Assembly (NCBI RefSeq): GCF_000522985.1
Contig: NZ_CP007128.1
Span: 4,944,220-5,008,219 of the forward strand
Length of the DNA stretch: 64,000 nt
Source: Gemmatirosa kalamazoonensis
GTDB taxonomy: Bacteria; Gemmatimonadota; Gemmatimonadetes; Gemmatimonadales; Gemmatimonadaceae
Direction: 5' to 3'
Below are positions 52,420 to 61,413 of this stretch, piece after piece. The stretch's first letter is position 1, and every line of letters begins with the position of its first letter. The notes below the pieces were generated by a model that was given only the letters and a program-made list of their open reading frames with translations, searched no databases and had not been told where the DNA came from. The position numbers were made by a program, and so were the translations under genes.

Positions 52420-54165
52420 CTAACGAAAGACCCCCAGCAGCGCCGCGATCACGAACAGCCCGATCGACAGCGCGATCGGCCCGTGCTGCACGACGACGAG
52501 CGCCGCGGCGACGATGCACGCGCCGGAGAGGATCGCACCGCGTACGCCGGCGAGCGGATTCGGCCGCGGCTTGCCGCTCAGCGTCTCCTCGGCGGCGCGG
52601 AACCCGGCGCCCATGAGACGCGGCAGCTGCGAGACGAGATCCATCATCTCGGGCGCGCTCCGCCACAGCTCCTGCACGAGCGCCTGCGGGTTGAACGTGC
52701 GCCGGAACACGCGCGTCACGTGCACCTGCGCCGCCGACGCCACGTCCAGATGCGGGTCGAGCAGCCGACCGACGCCCTCGAACGTGACGAGCGCCTTCAC
52801 CATCAACGTCATCTCCACCGGGAAGTACACGCGGTAGCGCGCGCCGAGCCCCACGGACTCGAGGATGAGCTGCGCGAGGCTGAACTGGCCCGTGCGCGAC
52901 TGCGCGACGAACCGGCGCGACAGATCCGCCACCGCGCGCCGGAAGCCGGGCATGTCGCCCTGCGCGTCGCTCGTCGCGAGGTCGGCGAGATGCTGTGTCG
53001 CGCCGTCCACGTCGCCGTTCACGAGCGCGTTGAAGTAGTGCAGCATGCGCCGCCGCGTGCGCTCCTCGAACCGGCCCACCATGCCGAGGTCGATGAAGCC
53101 GACGCGCACCGGGCTCCCCGTCGCCGGGTCGCCGGGGAGCACGAGCAGGTTGCCGGCGTGCAGGTCGGCGTGGAAGAAGCCATCCTGGTACAGCATGCGC
53201 ACGATCGCCGCCGCACCGAGGTCGATGAGCCGCGCCCGCGACTCGGCCGGCATCGCGAGCACGCGCGGATCGCTCGGCTTCAGCCCGTCGAGGAACTCCA
53301 TCGTCAGCACGTCGGCCGCGCTCGCGTCGCGGACGATGCGCGGGAACACCACGTCCGGTTCGTCGGCGAAGTTCGCGGCGAACGTCTCCGCGTTGTCGGC
53401 CTCGTAGCCGTAGTCGATCTCGCGAATGGTGTACGCGGCGAACTCGCTGATGACCTGGCGCGGCTGGTAGCGCGGGATCACGGCCTCCAGCAGCCGGCCC
53501 ACGGCGCCGAGCAGCGTGAGATCGGCCCGGATGAGATCCGCGACGCCGGGCTTCATCACCTTCACCACCACCGCCTCGCCGCCGAGCAGCCACGCGCGGT
53601 GCACCTGCGCGATCGAGGCCGACCCGATCGGCGGATCCTCCACGCTCTCGAACAGGTCGGCGATCGGCCGGCCCAGGCTCCGCTCGATGATGGCGCGCGC
53701 CTCGGCGAACGGCACCGCCGGCAGCCGGTCGAACAGGTTCTGCAGCTCGCTCGTCACCGCACGCGGCAGCAGGTCCTCGCGGATGGCGAGGATCTGTCCG
53801 AGCTTGATGAACGTGGGCCCCAACAGCTCGAGCCGCCGGCGGAGCTGCGCGGGGAACGGCAGCCGCGCCAGCTCGCCGTCGAGGAACGGCCGCACCAGCG
53901 CCGCGCCGACGCGGTTGCCTAACGATCGGAGGCCGCGCCGTCGCTCCGGCGGAAGCGCTCGCACGTGCGCCACGAGCCCGCCGGCGAGCAGCCCGAGCAC
54001 GTGCCGCCAAATCGTGAAGAATCGGCCCGCCAGGCTCGCGCGGCCGTGGGGCGTCGGCCGCGTGGGCTGCGGCGCCACGGCCGGCGGCGGGAGCGCCGGC
54101 CGCGCGGACGTCGCGGATGACTCGCGCGCCGGGAGCGCCGGCGGCGCATGCGTCGTCTCGCTCAC
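52420..54165 (-). CDS. UbiB/ABC1-family atypical kinase
   Basis: 581 residues. An N-terminal Pro/Ala-rich lead (~45 residues), then the ABC1 signature: KxGQ helix PTFIKLGQILAIREDLLP, SIAQVHRAWLLGGEAVVVKVMKPG, catalytic loop MLYQDGFFHADLHAGNLLVLPG and VGFIDLGMVGRFE (the Asp motif). The C-terminus has two spans (GACIVAAALVVVQHGPIALSIGLFVIAALLGV), as in UbiB. Such proteins help isoprenoid-quinone or other lipid biosynthesis, perhaps extracting membrane lipids. GTG start overlaps the ligase stop (GTGA). Last gene of the lipid operon. Confidence 0.86.
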   Translation of the reverse strand: MSETTHAPPALPARESSATSARPALPPPAVAPQPTRPTPHGRASLAGRFFTIWRHVLGLLAGGLVAHVRALPPERRRGLRSLGNRVGAALVRPFLDGELARLPFPAQLRRRLELLGPTFIKLGQILAIREDLLPRAVTSELQNLFDRLPAVPFAEARAIIERSLGRPIADLFESVEDPPIGSASIAQVHRAWLLGGEAVVVKVMKPGVADLIRADLTLLGAVGRLLEAVIPRYQPRQVISEFAAYTIREIDYGYEADNAETFAANFADEPDVVFPRIVRDASAADVLTMEFLDGLKPSDPRVLAMPAESRARLIDLGAAAIVRMLYQDGFFHADLHAGNLLVLPGDPATGSPVRVGFIDLGMVGRFEERTRRRMLHYFNALVNGDVDGATQHLADLATSDAQGDMPGFRRAVADLSRRFVAQSRTGQFSLAQLILESVGLGARYRVYFPVEMTLMVKALVTFEGVGRLLDPHLDVASAAQVHVTRVFRRTFNPQALVQELWRSAPEMMDLVSQLPRLMGAGFRAAEETLSGKPRPNPLAGVRGAILSGACIVAAALVVVQHGPIALSIGLFVIAALLGVFR

Positions 54166-55976
54166 GCGTACATCGAGGCGATGAGCGCGCGGTACCGCTC
54201 GGCGATCACGCGCCGCTTGATCTTCAGCGTCGGCGTGAGCGCGCCGTCCTCGATCGTCCACGGCTCGCCGAGCAGACGGAACGCGCGCACCTGCTCCCAC
54301 TTCGGCAGCGTCGGGTTGACGGCGTCGATCTCCGCCTGCACGAGCGCGCAGGCCGCCGGCGACTTCTCGATCGGACCGTCGAGCGCGAGCCCCTGCGCCG
54401 CGAGGCGCCGCTCGAGCTCCTTCATGTTGGCCACGATGAGGGCGGTGCAGAACTGCACGCCGTTGCCGATCACGACCGCCTGCTCGACGAGCGGGCTCGC
54501 GGCGAGCTTCATCTCGATCGGCTGCGGGGCGACGTACTTGCCGGTGGAGAGCTTCAGCAGGTCCTTCTTCCGATCGGTGATGAACAGGAACCCGTCCGCG
54601 TCGCGCGTCACGATATCGCCGGTGTGCAGCCACCCGTCGGCGTCGAGCACCTCCGCGGTCTGCTCGGGGTTGTTGTAGTAGCCGCGCATCACGTTGGGCC
54701 CGCGCACGAGCAGCTCGCCGTCGTCCGCGATGCGCACCTCGACGTTCGCGATCGGCTTGCCGATGGAGCCCGCGCGCAGCCGCTTCGGGTCGTAGATGGT
54801 GATCACCGGCGACGTCTCGGTCTGGCCGTACCCCTGGCCGCAGAAGATGCCGATCGCGTTGAAGAAGTTCATCACCGACGCCGAGAGCGCCGCCCCGCCG
54901 GCGCTGATCGCCTTCAGTCGTCCGCCGAAGCGCTCGCGCAGCTTGCGGTACACGAGCCGGTCGGCGATCGCGAGCCGCACGCGCTCGGCCGCCGTCGGCG
55001 GCCGGTCCACCGAGTAGCGATCGGCGACGTCCACGGCCCACGCGAAGATGCGCTTCTGCATCCCCTGCATCTCGCCGGCGCGCGCGTGCACGTTCGCGTG
55101 CACCTTCTCCAGCACGCGCGGCACGGTGGTGAAGTGCACCGGCTTCACCGTGCCGAGATCGCCGGCGATCTCCTCGGCGACCTCGATGAACCAGATCGGA
55201 TAGCCGATGTACTGGTACGTGTACGACAGCGTGCGCTCGAACACGTGCGACAGCGGCAGGTACGACAGCACGCGCCCGCCCTCACGCTCCCCCTCGAGGT
55301 CCCACGGCAGCCGCTCGAGCATCGCGAGCACGTTCGAGGTGATGTTCGCGTGCGTGAGCATCACGCCCTTCGGCGTGCCGGTCGTCCCGGACGTGTAGAT
55401 CAGCGTCGCGAGATCGTCGGGGTGCACCGTCGCCCGCGCGTCGTCCACCCCGTCGCCGCGCGCGAGCAGGTCGCTCCACGCGAGCATGCGCGCGTCGAGC
55501 GAGCCGCGGATGCCGACGAGATGGCGCACCGACGCGACGCCCTTCACGTGCTCCGCCACGCCGCGCCAGATCCGCGGCGCCGACGTCACGTACACGCTCG
55601 CCCCCGAGTCGGCGAGGATGAACGCCACCTGGTCGCCGGGCTGCGTGGGATAGATCGGCACGCTCACGGCGCCGAGCGACAGGATCGCGTGGTCGAGCGC
55701 GAGCCACTCGGTGCTCGGCTCCGCGTGCACCGCGACGCGGTCGCCGGGCGCGACGCCGAGCGCCGCGAGGCCGCGCGCGGCGCGCTGCGCCATCGTGACG
55801 AAGTCGCGCACCGACGTCTCGATCCACCGGCCCTCGCGCTTCGTGGCCGAGTGCGTGCCCGACGTGTTGCGCGGCAATCCGGCGTCGACGAGCTCCGGGA
55901 TCGTCGGGTACGGGCCGCGCGGATCGAGGGCGATGCGCGGGCGCGTCGCTTCAGCGGTTCCGACCGTAGCGCTCAT
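54162..55976 (-). CDS. Long-chain acyl-CoA synthetase (AMP-forming)
   Basis: 604 residues; activates a fatty acid with ATP to acyl-AMP, then CoA. Seen: P-loop LIYTSGTTGTPKGVMLTHAN, FCGQGYGQTETSPVITIYD, NPEQTAEVLDADGWLHTGDI, DRKKDLLKLSTGKYVAPQPIE. Length and motif set fit the FadD/ACSL long-chain group. ATG 55976 overlaps the HMG-CoA reductase end by 26 bases, and the stop overlaps the ubiB-like start as GTGA. Confidence 0.9.
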   Translation of the reverse strand: MSATVGTAEATRPRIALDPRGPYPTIPELVDAGLPRNTSGTHSATKREGRWIETSVRDFVTMAQRAARGLAALGVAPGDRVAVHAEPSTEWLALDHAILSLGAVSVPIYPTQPGDQVAFILADSGASVYVTSAPRIWRGVAEHVKGVASVRHLVGIRGSLDARMLAWSDLLARGDGVDDARATVHPDDLATLIYTSGTTGTPKGVMLTHANITSNVLAMLERLPWDLEGEREGGRVLSYLPLSHVFERTLSYTYQYIGYPIWFIEVAEEIAGDLGTVKPVHFTTVPRVLEKVHANVHARAGEMQGMQKRIFAWAVDVADRYSVDRPPTAAERVRLAIADRLVYRKLRERFGGRLKAISAGGAALSASVMNFFNAIGIFCGQGYGQTETSPVITIYDPKRLRAGSIGKPIANVEVRIADDGELLVRGPNVMRGYYNNPEQTAEVLDADGWLHTGDIVTRDADGFLFITDRKKDLLKLSTGKYVAPQPIEMKLAASPLVEQAVVIGNGVQFCTALIVANMKELERRLAAQGLALDGPIEKSPAACALVQAEIDAVNPTLPKWEQVRAFRLLGEPWTIEDGALTPTLKIKRRVIAERYRALIASMYA

Positions 55977-57495
55977 GGCTCGACACCCAGTCGGAGGAGG
56001 AGATGGCCGACGCGAGCGACAGCTCGCCGGCGAGCACCACGCCGGCGATGATCTCGGCCAGCTTGTTCACCGTGCCGCGCGTCGCGCAGCCGAGCACGCG
56101 CAGACACTCCTGCTGCGTGGGCAGCTTCGTGCCGCCGCCGTGCGTGGCGACGATGAGCGACGGGATGGTGATCGACATGTACAGGTCGCGCGCCGCGGTC
56201 AGCTCCGCGTACACGACCCCCGCCGACGACTCGGCGACGTTCGCGACGTCCTGCCCGGTCGCGATGAACATCGCGGTGATCGCGTTCGCCGAGTGGAGGC
56301 CGTTGTTGTTCGCGCCGGAGAGGAGCGCGCCGACGTTCGCCACGCCGTAGTGGTGGACGAGCGTCTCCGGCTCCACGCGCATGCGCTCGATCAGCACGGC
56401 GCGCGGCACGGTGACCTCCGCCGTCACGCGCTTGCCGCGCGTGCGCATGATGTTGACGTGCGACGCCTTCTTGTCGGTCGCGAAGTTCGACTCGAGGTAG
56501 AAGCGGTCGACGGGCTCGGGGTAGTTGTCGAGCAGCCACGAGCACGCGGCGAACGTCGCGCGCCCGACCATGTTCTGGCCGGCCGCATCGCCGGTGGTGT
56601 AGTTGAAGCGGAGGAACGCGAACTTGTTCGCCATGTACGCGTCGATGTCCTGCAGCTTCGCGACGCTCGACGTGCCCTCGGCCTCCTCGCGGATGCGGTC
56701 GACGTGCTCGTGCACCCAGCGGACGAAGTCGCGCGCCCGCCGCGCGTCGCCGAACACGAACACCGGCGCGCGCTGCATCGCGTCGGCGACGACGGTGCAC
56801 CGCACGCCGCCCGACGCGTTCACGAGCTGCATGCCACGGTTGTACGACGCGACGAGCGTGCCCTCGGTGGTGGCGAGCGGGATGACGAACTCCCCCGTCG
56901 CGTGCTCGCCGTCGACGTGCAGCGGTCCCGCGAAGCCGAGCGGGATCTGCGCGACGCCGGAGAACAGCTCGCAGTTCCCCTGCACGACGTGCGGATCGAA
57001 CGAGAACCGCGTCGTGTGCTCGAGCGACGCTCCCGAGACGCGCTCCACGAACCGCTGGCGCTCGGCCACGATCTCCGGCGCGTAGTCGTCGTCGCGCGCG
57101 CGCGGCACGCGGTCGCGTCGCGGCGCGTCGTGCACGATCGAGTCCTCGACGTCGAGCGTGAGGTTGCCGAACGGACGGCTGTCGAACTCGATCTCGATGT
57201 GGTGCTTGCCGGGCGCCAGCGGCGGCATCGCGGCGCGGATGTCGAGCATGTCGCGCAGGGCGAACGCGACCGGCGTGCGCGGCGTGAGATCGCGCGCGGC
57301 GAGGGCGCGCCCGTCGGGCAGCTCCACGCGGACGCCGTCGAGCGGCACGTCGGTGCCGGCCACCGAGACGCGGCGCAGCCCGGTGAGCTCCGCGTCGCTC
57401 AGTCGATTCTTGATCGAGAACCGCACGCCGCCGTCGGCGTTGCGCAGGCTGCCGAACGTGTAGAGCTGCTTCAGGAGCAGGCGGGGGACGAACAT
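55951..57495 (-). CDS. HMG-CoA reductase (class-I-like) with an N-terminal accessory domain
   Basis: 514 residues. Residues ~1-125 are an accessory domain (LLKQLYTFGSLRN, FSIKNRLSDAELTGLRRV, GKHHIEIEFDSRPFGNLTLDVEDSI), and ~150-514 the catalytic domain. Active-site groups are present: PLATTEGTLVASYNRG (Glu), NFATDKKASHVN (Lys), ATGQDVANVAES (Asp) and DWVSSHERYGRN (His near the end), with GDAAGQNMVGRAT for the cofactor (usual DAMGMNM) and SITIPSLIVATHGGGTKLPT. This is class-I (eukaryote/archaeal) style. It makes mevalonate from HMG-CoA. The accessory domain is repeated as a separate gene immediately upstream. Confidence 0.88.
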   Translation of the reverse strand: MFVPRLLLKQLYTFGSLRNADGGVRFSIKNRLSDAELTGLRRVSVAGTDVPLDGVRVELPDGRALAARDLTPRTPVAFALRDMLDIRAAMPPLAPGKHHIEIEFDSRPFGNLTLDVEDSIVHDAPRRDRVPRARDDDYAPEIVAERQRFVERVSGASLEHTTRFSFDPHVVQGNCELFSGVAQIPLGFAGPLHVDGEHATGEFVIPLATTEGTLVASYNRGMQLVNASGGVRCTVVADAMQRAPVFVFGDARRARDFVRWVHEHVDRIREEAEGTSSVAKLQDIDAYMANKFAFLRFNYTTGDAAGQNMVGRATFAACSWLLDNYPEPVDRFYLESNFATDKKASHVNIMRTRGKRVTAEVTVPRAVLIERMRVEPETLVHHYGVANVGALLSGANNNGLHSANAITAMFIATGQDVANVAESSAGVVYAELTAARDLYMSITIPSLIVATHGGGTKLPTQQECLRVLGCATRGTVNKLAEIIAGVVLAGELSLASAISSSDWVSSHERYGRNR

Positions 57496-57525
57496 GGGAG
57501 GGGCGGCGGAGGGGGAGTCTCGCGG

Positions 57526-57891
57526 TCAGCCGGCCAGCGTGTCCTCGACGTCGAGCGCGAGCGCGCCGAACGGCTCCGAGCTGAACTCGATCGCGATCGC
57601 GTGCGGGCCCGGCGCGAGCGGCGCACCGCGCAGCCGCACGTCGAACGTCTCGCCGAGGTCGAACTCGAGCGGCGTCGCCGGCGAGACGTCGGACGGCCGC
57701 AGCACGCGCCCGTCGCCCGTCACGAGCTCCGCGCCGTCGAGCGGCACGTCGCGTCCATCGACGGCGACGCGTCGCACGCCGAGCAGCTTCGCGGGGAGCA
57801 GCCGGTTCTTGAGCTGGAAGCGGAAGCCGTCGTCCGTCGCCTGCAGGCTGCCGATCGTGTACAGCTTCTTCAGCATCGACTGGAAGAACAT
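57526..57891 (-). CDS. Stand-alone copy of the HMG-CoA reductase N-terminal domain
   Basis: 121 residues, matching residues 6-125 of the reductase downstream: MLKKLYTIGSLQ versus LLKQLYTFGSLR, FQLKNRLLPAKLLGVRRVAVDG versus FSIKNRLSDAELTGLRRVSVAG, HAIAIEFSSEPFGALALDVEDTL versus HHIEIEFDSRPFGNLTLDVEDSI. No signal peptide or membrane span. The gap to the reductase is 30 bases. A regulatory or assembly partner of the reductase is plausible. Nothing else in the protein suggests an enzyme. Confidence 0.75.
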   Translation of the reverse strand: MFFQSMLKKLYTIGSLQATDDGFRFQLKNRLLPAKLLGVRRVAVDGRDVPLDGAELVTGDGRVLRPSDVSPATPLEFDLGETFDVRLRGAPLAPGPHAIAIEFSSEPFGALALDVEDTLAG

Positions 57892-57907
57892 GGGGCGGAG
57901 GAAAGTG

Positions 57908-59227
57908 TCAGACAGGCTGCGGCACTTCGCCGTGCGCCTCGTGCAGCTCGGCGAACGCGTCGTGGAATGCGTCGACCAGCGCCTGCGGGTCGGGAACGAG
58001 GCGCGCGTCGGTCGCGACGCCGAGTCGCACGTGGCCGTTGTAGCTCAGGATGCTCACGCCGAGCCCGAGTCGTCCCGACTGCGGCACCCAGAACATGATC
58101 ATGTCTACCGCGCGCCCGAGGAAGCGCACCGGCTCGCGCGGCCCCGGCACGTTCGTCATCACGGCCGTCGCCTTCCGACCGAGCACGTTCACGGCGAGCT
58201 TCAGCAGTCGCGTCGTGGTCGTGCCGAACGCGCGCAGCAGCCCGAAGATGAGCACCGCCTCCGGCGAGCGCTTCACGCGGTCCATCGCGTGCTTCACCGC
58301 GTGCAGCCGCGCCGTCGCGTCGGCGTGCCCCACGGGCAGCGGTAGGAAGACCATGCCGAACTTGTTGCCGAGCGCCACGTCGTCCGGCGCGCGCAGGTTC
58401 ACCGGCACCACGGCGCGCAGCGTCACGCCGTCGGCGGCCGTGCCGCGCGCGCGCAGGTAACGTCCGATCGCGCCGGAGACGGTCGACAGCAGCACGTCGT
58501 TCACCGTTGCGCCGAGCCGCTTCCCGACCCGCTTCACGTCGTCGAGCGCGATCGGCTCCGACCACGCCGCGCGCTTCTCTCGGCCGAGCGGTCCGCGGAA
58601 CGGCGTGCTCGGATCGGCGCGCAGGTCGAGGATGCCGGCGATGGCCGTGGCGATCGAGCCGCTCGCCCGTGCGGCCTCGACGAGCCGCCGAGGGTCGAAC
58701 ATGCCGCGCGCGCGCCGGCGCCGTTCCGTGCCGCCGTCCGCGCGCCCGCGCGTCGCGATCGGCGGCAGCACCGGCGGCTCGTCGGCGAGGCGCAGCAGCA
58801 CCGGCACGAGCGACATCCCGTCGGCGACGCAGTGGTGGATGCGCACGACGACCGCGCTCCCGCTCGCGAACACCGGCACGAGGTGGAGCTGCCAGAGCGG
58901 ACGGTCGTAGGCGAGCGGCGTCGCCATGAGCTCTCCGACGAGCGCCTCCAGCGCGTCGCGCCCCGCGCCGTCGGGCAGCGACGCCGCGCAGACGTGGCGG
59001 TCGAGGTCGAACGCGGCGTCGCGCTCCCACGCCGGCCGGCCGAGCACTCCCATCGCCACGACGCGCTCCGTGAAGCGGTCGTACCGCAGCAGTCGCTCGG
59101 CGAGGCGCCGCACGTCGGCGAGCGACAGCGGCTCGGCGAACGTGAAGACGGCGGTGATGGTCATGAGGTTCGTGGGGTGCTCCATCCACCACCACGCCCC
59201 ATCGGCCGGGGTCAGAGGCTCGGGCAC
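57908..59227 (-). CDS. Wax ester synthase/diacylglycerol acyltransferase (WS/DGAT) family
   Basis: 439 residues. Family motifs: PLTPADGAWWWMEHPTNLMTI near the start (as in PLSPxDAxF), the catalytic RIHHCVADGMSLVPVLL (HHxxxDG, about residue 135), GATVNDVLLSTVSGAI, MTNVPGPREPVRFLGRAV (NVPGP) and the C-terminal LGVSILSYNGHVRLGVATDA. It would make wax esters or triacylglycerols from acyl-CoA, matching the acyl-CoA synthetase in the same operon. The start GTG 59227 keeps the complete N-terminal motif; ATG 59185 would cut it. First gene of the lipid operon, divergent from the multicopper oxidase. Confidence 0.85.
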   Translation of the reverse strand: MPEPLTPADGAWWWMEHPTNLMTITAVFTFAEPLSLADVRRLAERLLRYDRFTERVVAMGVLGRPAWERDAAFDLDRHVCAASLPDGAGRDALEALVGELMATPLAYDRPLWQLHLVPVFASGSAVVVRIHHCVADGMSLVPVLLRLADEPPVLPPIATRGRADGGTERRRRARGMFDPRRLVEAARASGSIATAIAGILDLRADPSTPFRGPLGREKRAAWSEPIALDDVKRVGKRLGATVNDVLLSTVSGAIGRYLRARGTAADGVTLRAVVPVNLRAPDDVALGNKFGMVFLPLPVGHADATARLHAVKHAMDRVKRSPEAVLIFGLLRAFGTTTTRLLKLAVNVLGRKATAVMTNVPGPREPVRFLGRAVDMIMFWVPQSGRLGLGVSILSYNGHVRLGVATDARLVPDPQALVDAFHDAFAELHEAHGEVPQPV

Positions 59228-59389
59228 TCGTCGAAGGTCGCGCCCCGCGATGCATTCGGCAACGCGGCAGTGCTCGGCGCACCGCGGGATGGAGGGAGTG
59301 TCAACATGTGTTGCCCCATTCGGCCGACGATGACAAATCCGTGTCGCCCCCCGGGATCGTACTCGAGCGTCCATCCGACTGGAGACCGC

Positions 59390-61324
59390 ATGCGAACGTC
59401 CCGCCTGCTCGCCGCGTTCGCGGTGTTCGTCGCCGCACGCACCACGGCCCACGCGCTGCCCATCCCTCCCAGCGAGGCCGTCGCCCCGAACGACAATCGC
59501 CATCCCGCGGGCACGTCGAGCGCGGGCGTGCTCACGGTGCATCTCGAGGCGCGCACCGGCGCCTGGTACCCAGAGGGCCCGCAGGGCAAGCGCCTCGACG
59601 TCGCCGCGTTCGCGGAGCTCGGGAAGCCGCTGCAGAACCCGGGGCCACTCATCCGCGTCACGGTCGGCACGCAGGTGCGCACGATGGTGCACAACTCGCT
59701 GGCCGAGGCGCTCACCGTGTACGGGCTGGGCGCGGCGCGCGGTTACCGCGACAGCGTGGTGATCGCGCCGGGCGCGTCGCAGTGGGTGACGTTCACCGCG
59801 ACGACGCCGGGCACGTACTACTACGCGGGCAAGACGGGGACGAAGCCGATCGACGCGCGCTTCCTCGAGGACTCGCAGCTGAACGGCGCGATCGTCGTCG
59901 ATCCCGCGACCACCGCGAGCGCGGCGCGTCCGGAGAACGACCGCGTGTTCCTCCTCTCGTGGTACTTCACGCTGGACCCCAACAGTCCCACGGGGCTCGG
60001 CCACGCCACGATGGCGATCAACGGCCTGTCGTGGCCGCACACCGAGCGCATCGACCTCACGCAGGGCGACTCGGTGCAGTGGCACCTGGTGAACCTGACG
60101 CAGGCCGACCACCCGATGCACCTGCACGGGTTCTACTTCCGCGTCGACGCGAAGGGCGACGGCGTGCGCGACACGGTGTACGCCGCGGCCGACCGGCATC
60201 TCGCCGTGACGGAGATCGTGTTGCCGATGAGCACCACGACGATCGCGTGGGCGCCGCAGCGCGCGGGGAACTGGATCTTCCACTGTCACTACTCGAGCCA
60301 CGTCTCGAGCCTCGTGTCGCTCGACCGCGAGGGCGGGAGCTACGACCCGCACGCGCCGATGGCACACCCGGCGCCCGACCACGACATGCACGCCGCCGGC
60401 GCCCCGCATCAGATGTTCGGCCTCGTGCTCGGCATCCGTGTCGCGCCGAAGCCGACGATGGTCGCGAGCCACGGCACGCGCGCCGAGCGCAGCGTGCGCG
60501 TCCTTGTGCGGCAGCGGGCCAACGTGTACGGCGACAAGCCGGGCTACGCGTTCGTGTTCGGCGGCAGCGCCGACGACGCGAGCGGCGCCCTGCCGATCCC
60601 CGCGCGGCCGCTCGTGCTCACGAAGGGCGAGCCGGTCGCGATCACGATCGTGAACCGCGCCATGGAGCCGGCGACGATCCACTGGCACGGCATCGAGCTG
60701 GAGAGCTACCCCGACGGCGTGCCCGGGTGGAGCGGCGAGGGCCAGCACGTGATGCCGTCGATCGCGCCCGGCGATTCGCTCACGGTGCACTTCACGCCGC
60801 CGCGCGCGGGCACGTTCATGTACCACTCGCACTTCGACGAGTACCAGCAGATCAACTCGGGGCTCTACGGACCGATCATCGTGCTGGAGCCGGGACAGCG
60901 GTTCGACCCCGAGACGGACCGCGTGCTGTTCATCGGCAACGGCGGCCCGACGACGAACGTCATCCGGGGCCCGTTGGCGCCGCTGCTGCTGAACGGCGAG
61001 GAGAAGCCGGCGCCGATGGAGCTGAAGGCGGGCACGACGTACCGCTTCCGCGTCCTCAATCTCAGCGACGACTTCCCGGCGATCGTGCTGCTGAACGACG
61101 GCGACCATCCGACGATGTGGCGCGCGGTCGCGAAGGACGGCGCGGATCTCCCCGCGAGCCAGGCGACGATGCGTCCGGCGGTGATGGTGTCGGACCCGGG
61201 CGAGATCTACGACTTCGCGTTCACGCCACAGAAGCCCGGCGACCTCACGCTCGTCTTTGGGCACATCGACATTCCGGGGTCCCCGAAGATGCCGAAGGTG
61301 CCGGTCGTCGTGCACGTCCGCTGA
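59390..61324 (+). CDS. Secreted multicopper oxidase with permuted copper motifs
   Basis: 644 residues, signal peptide LLAAFAVFVAARTTAHA. Four cupredoxin-like parts are visible. The second holds HPMHLHGFYF (about 240) and HCHYSSHV (about 297); the third holds IHWHGIELESYPDG (about 429) and YHSHFDEYQ (about 478). In ordinary three-domain oxidases the HWH/HSH pair comes first and the HxH/HCH pair last, so here the order is reversed, and the first and fourth parts lack copper His. The axial position of the T1 site looks like Val/Leu rather than Met. GGAG 5 bases before ATG 59390 fixes the start. Substrate unknown. Confidence 0.85.
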   Translation: MRTSRLLAAFAVFVAARTTAHALPIPPSEAVAPNDNRHPAGTSSAGVLTVHLEARTGAWYPEGPQGKRLDVAAFAELGKPLQNPGPLIRVTVGTQVRTMVHNSLAEALTVYGLGAARGYRDSVVIAPGASQWVTFTATTPGTYYYAGKTGTKPIDARFLEDSQLNGAIVVDPATTASAARPENDRVFLLSWYFTLDPNSPTGLGHATMAINGLSWPHTERIDLTQGDSVQWHLVNLTQADHPMHLHGFYFRVDAKGDGVRDTVYAAADRHLAVTEIVLPMSTTTIAWAPQRAGNWIFHCHYSSHVSSLVSLDREGGSYDPHAPMAHPAPDHDMHAAGAPHQMFGLVLGIRVAPKPTMVASHGTRAERSVRVLVRQRANVYGDKPGYAFVFGGSADDASGALPIPARPLVLTKGEPVAITIVNRAMEPATIHWHGIELESYPDGVPGWSGEGQHVMPSIAPGDSLTVHFTPPRAGTFMYHSHFDEYQQINSGLYGPIIVLEPGQRFDPETDRVLFIGNGGPTTNVIRGPLAPLLLNGEEKPAPMELKAGTTYRFRVLNLSDDFPAIVLLNDGDHPTMWRAVAKDGADLPASQATMRPAVMVSDPGEIYDFAFTPQKPGDLTLVFGHIDIPGSPKMPKVPVVVHVR

Positions 61325-61329
61325 GTCGT

Positions 61330-61411
61330 CTCACGCGGAGCCGCGGAGGATGCGGAGAACTGCAACACGATGGTGTTGATCTTCTCCGCGTTCTCCGCGG
61401 CTCCGCGTGAG
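61330..61411. repeat. Hairpin repeat family C2, single copy
   Basis: CTCACGCGGAGCCGCGGAG... (61330-61360) pairs with ...CTCCGCGGCTCCGCGTGAG (61383-61411); the centre has CAACAC/GTGTTG. Same type as the outer arms at 40641-40790. It separates the convergent oxidase and SDR genes. Confidence 0.85.
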
Positions 61412-61413
61412 CG

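Noticed and set aside
57526-57891. Truncated remnant of a second HMG-CoA reductase
   Set aside because: The frame is complete with its own start and stop and keeps only the accessory domain with conserved pattern, so it looks like a maintained gene.
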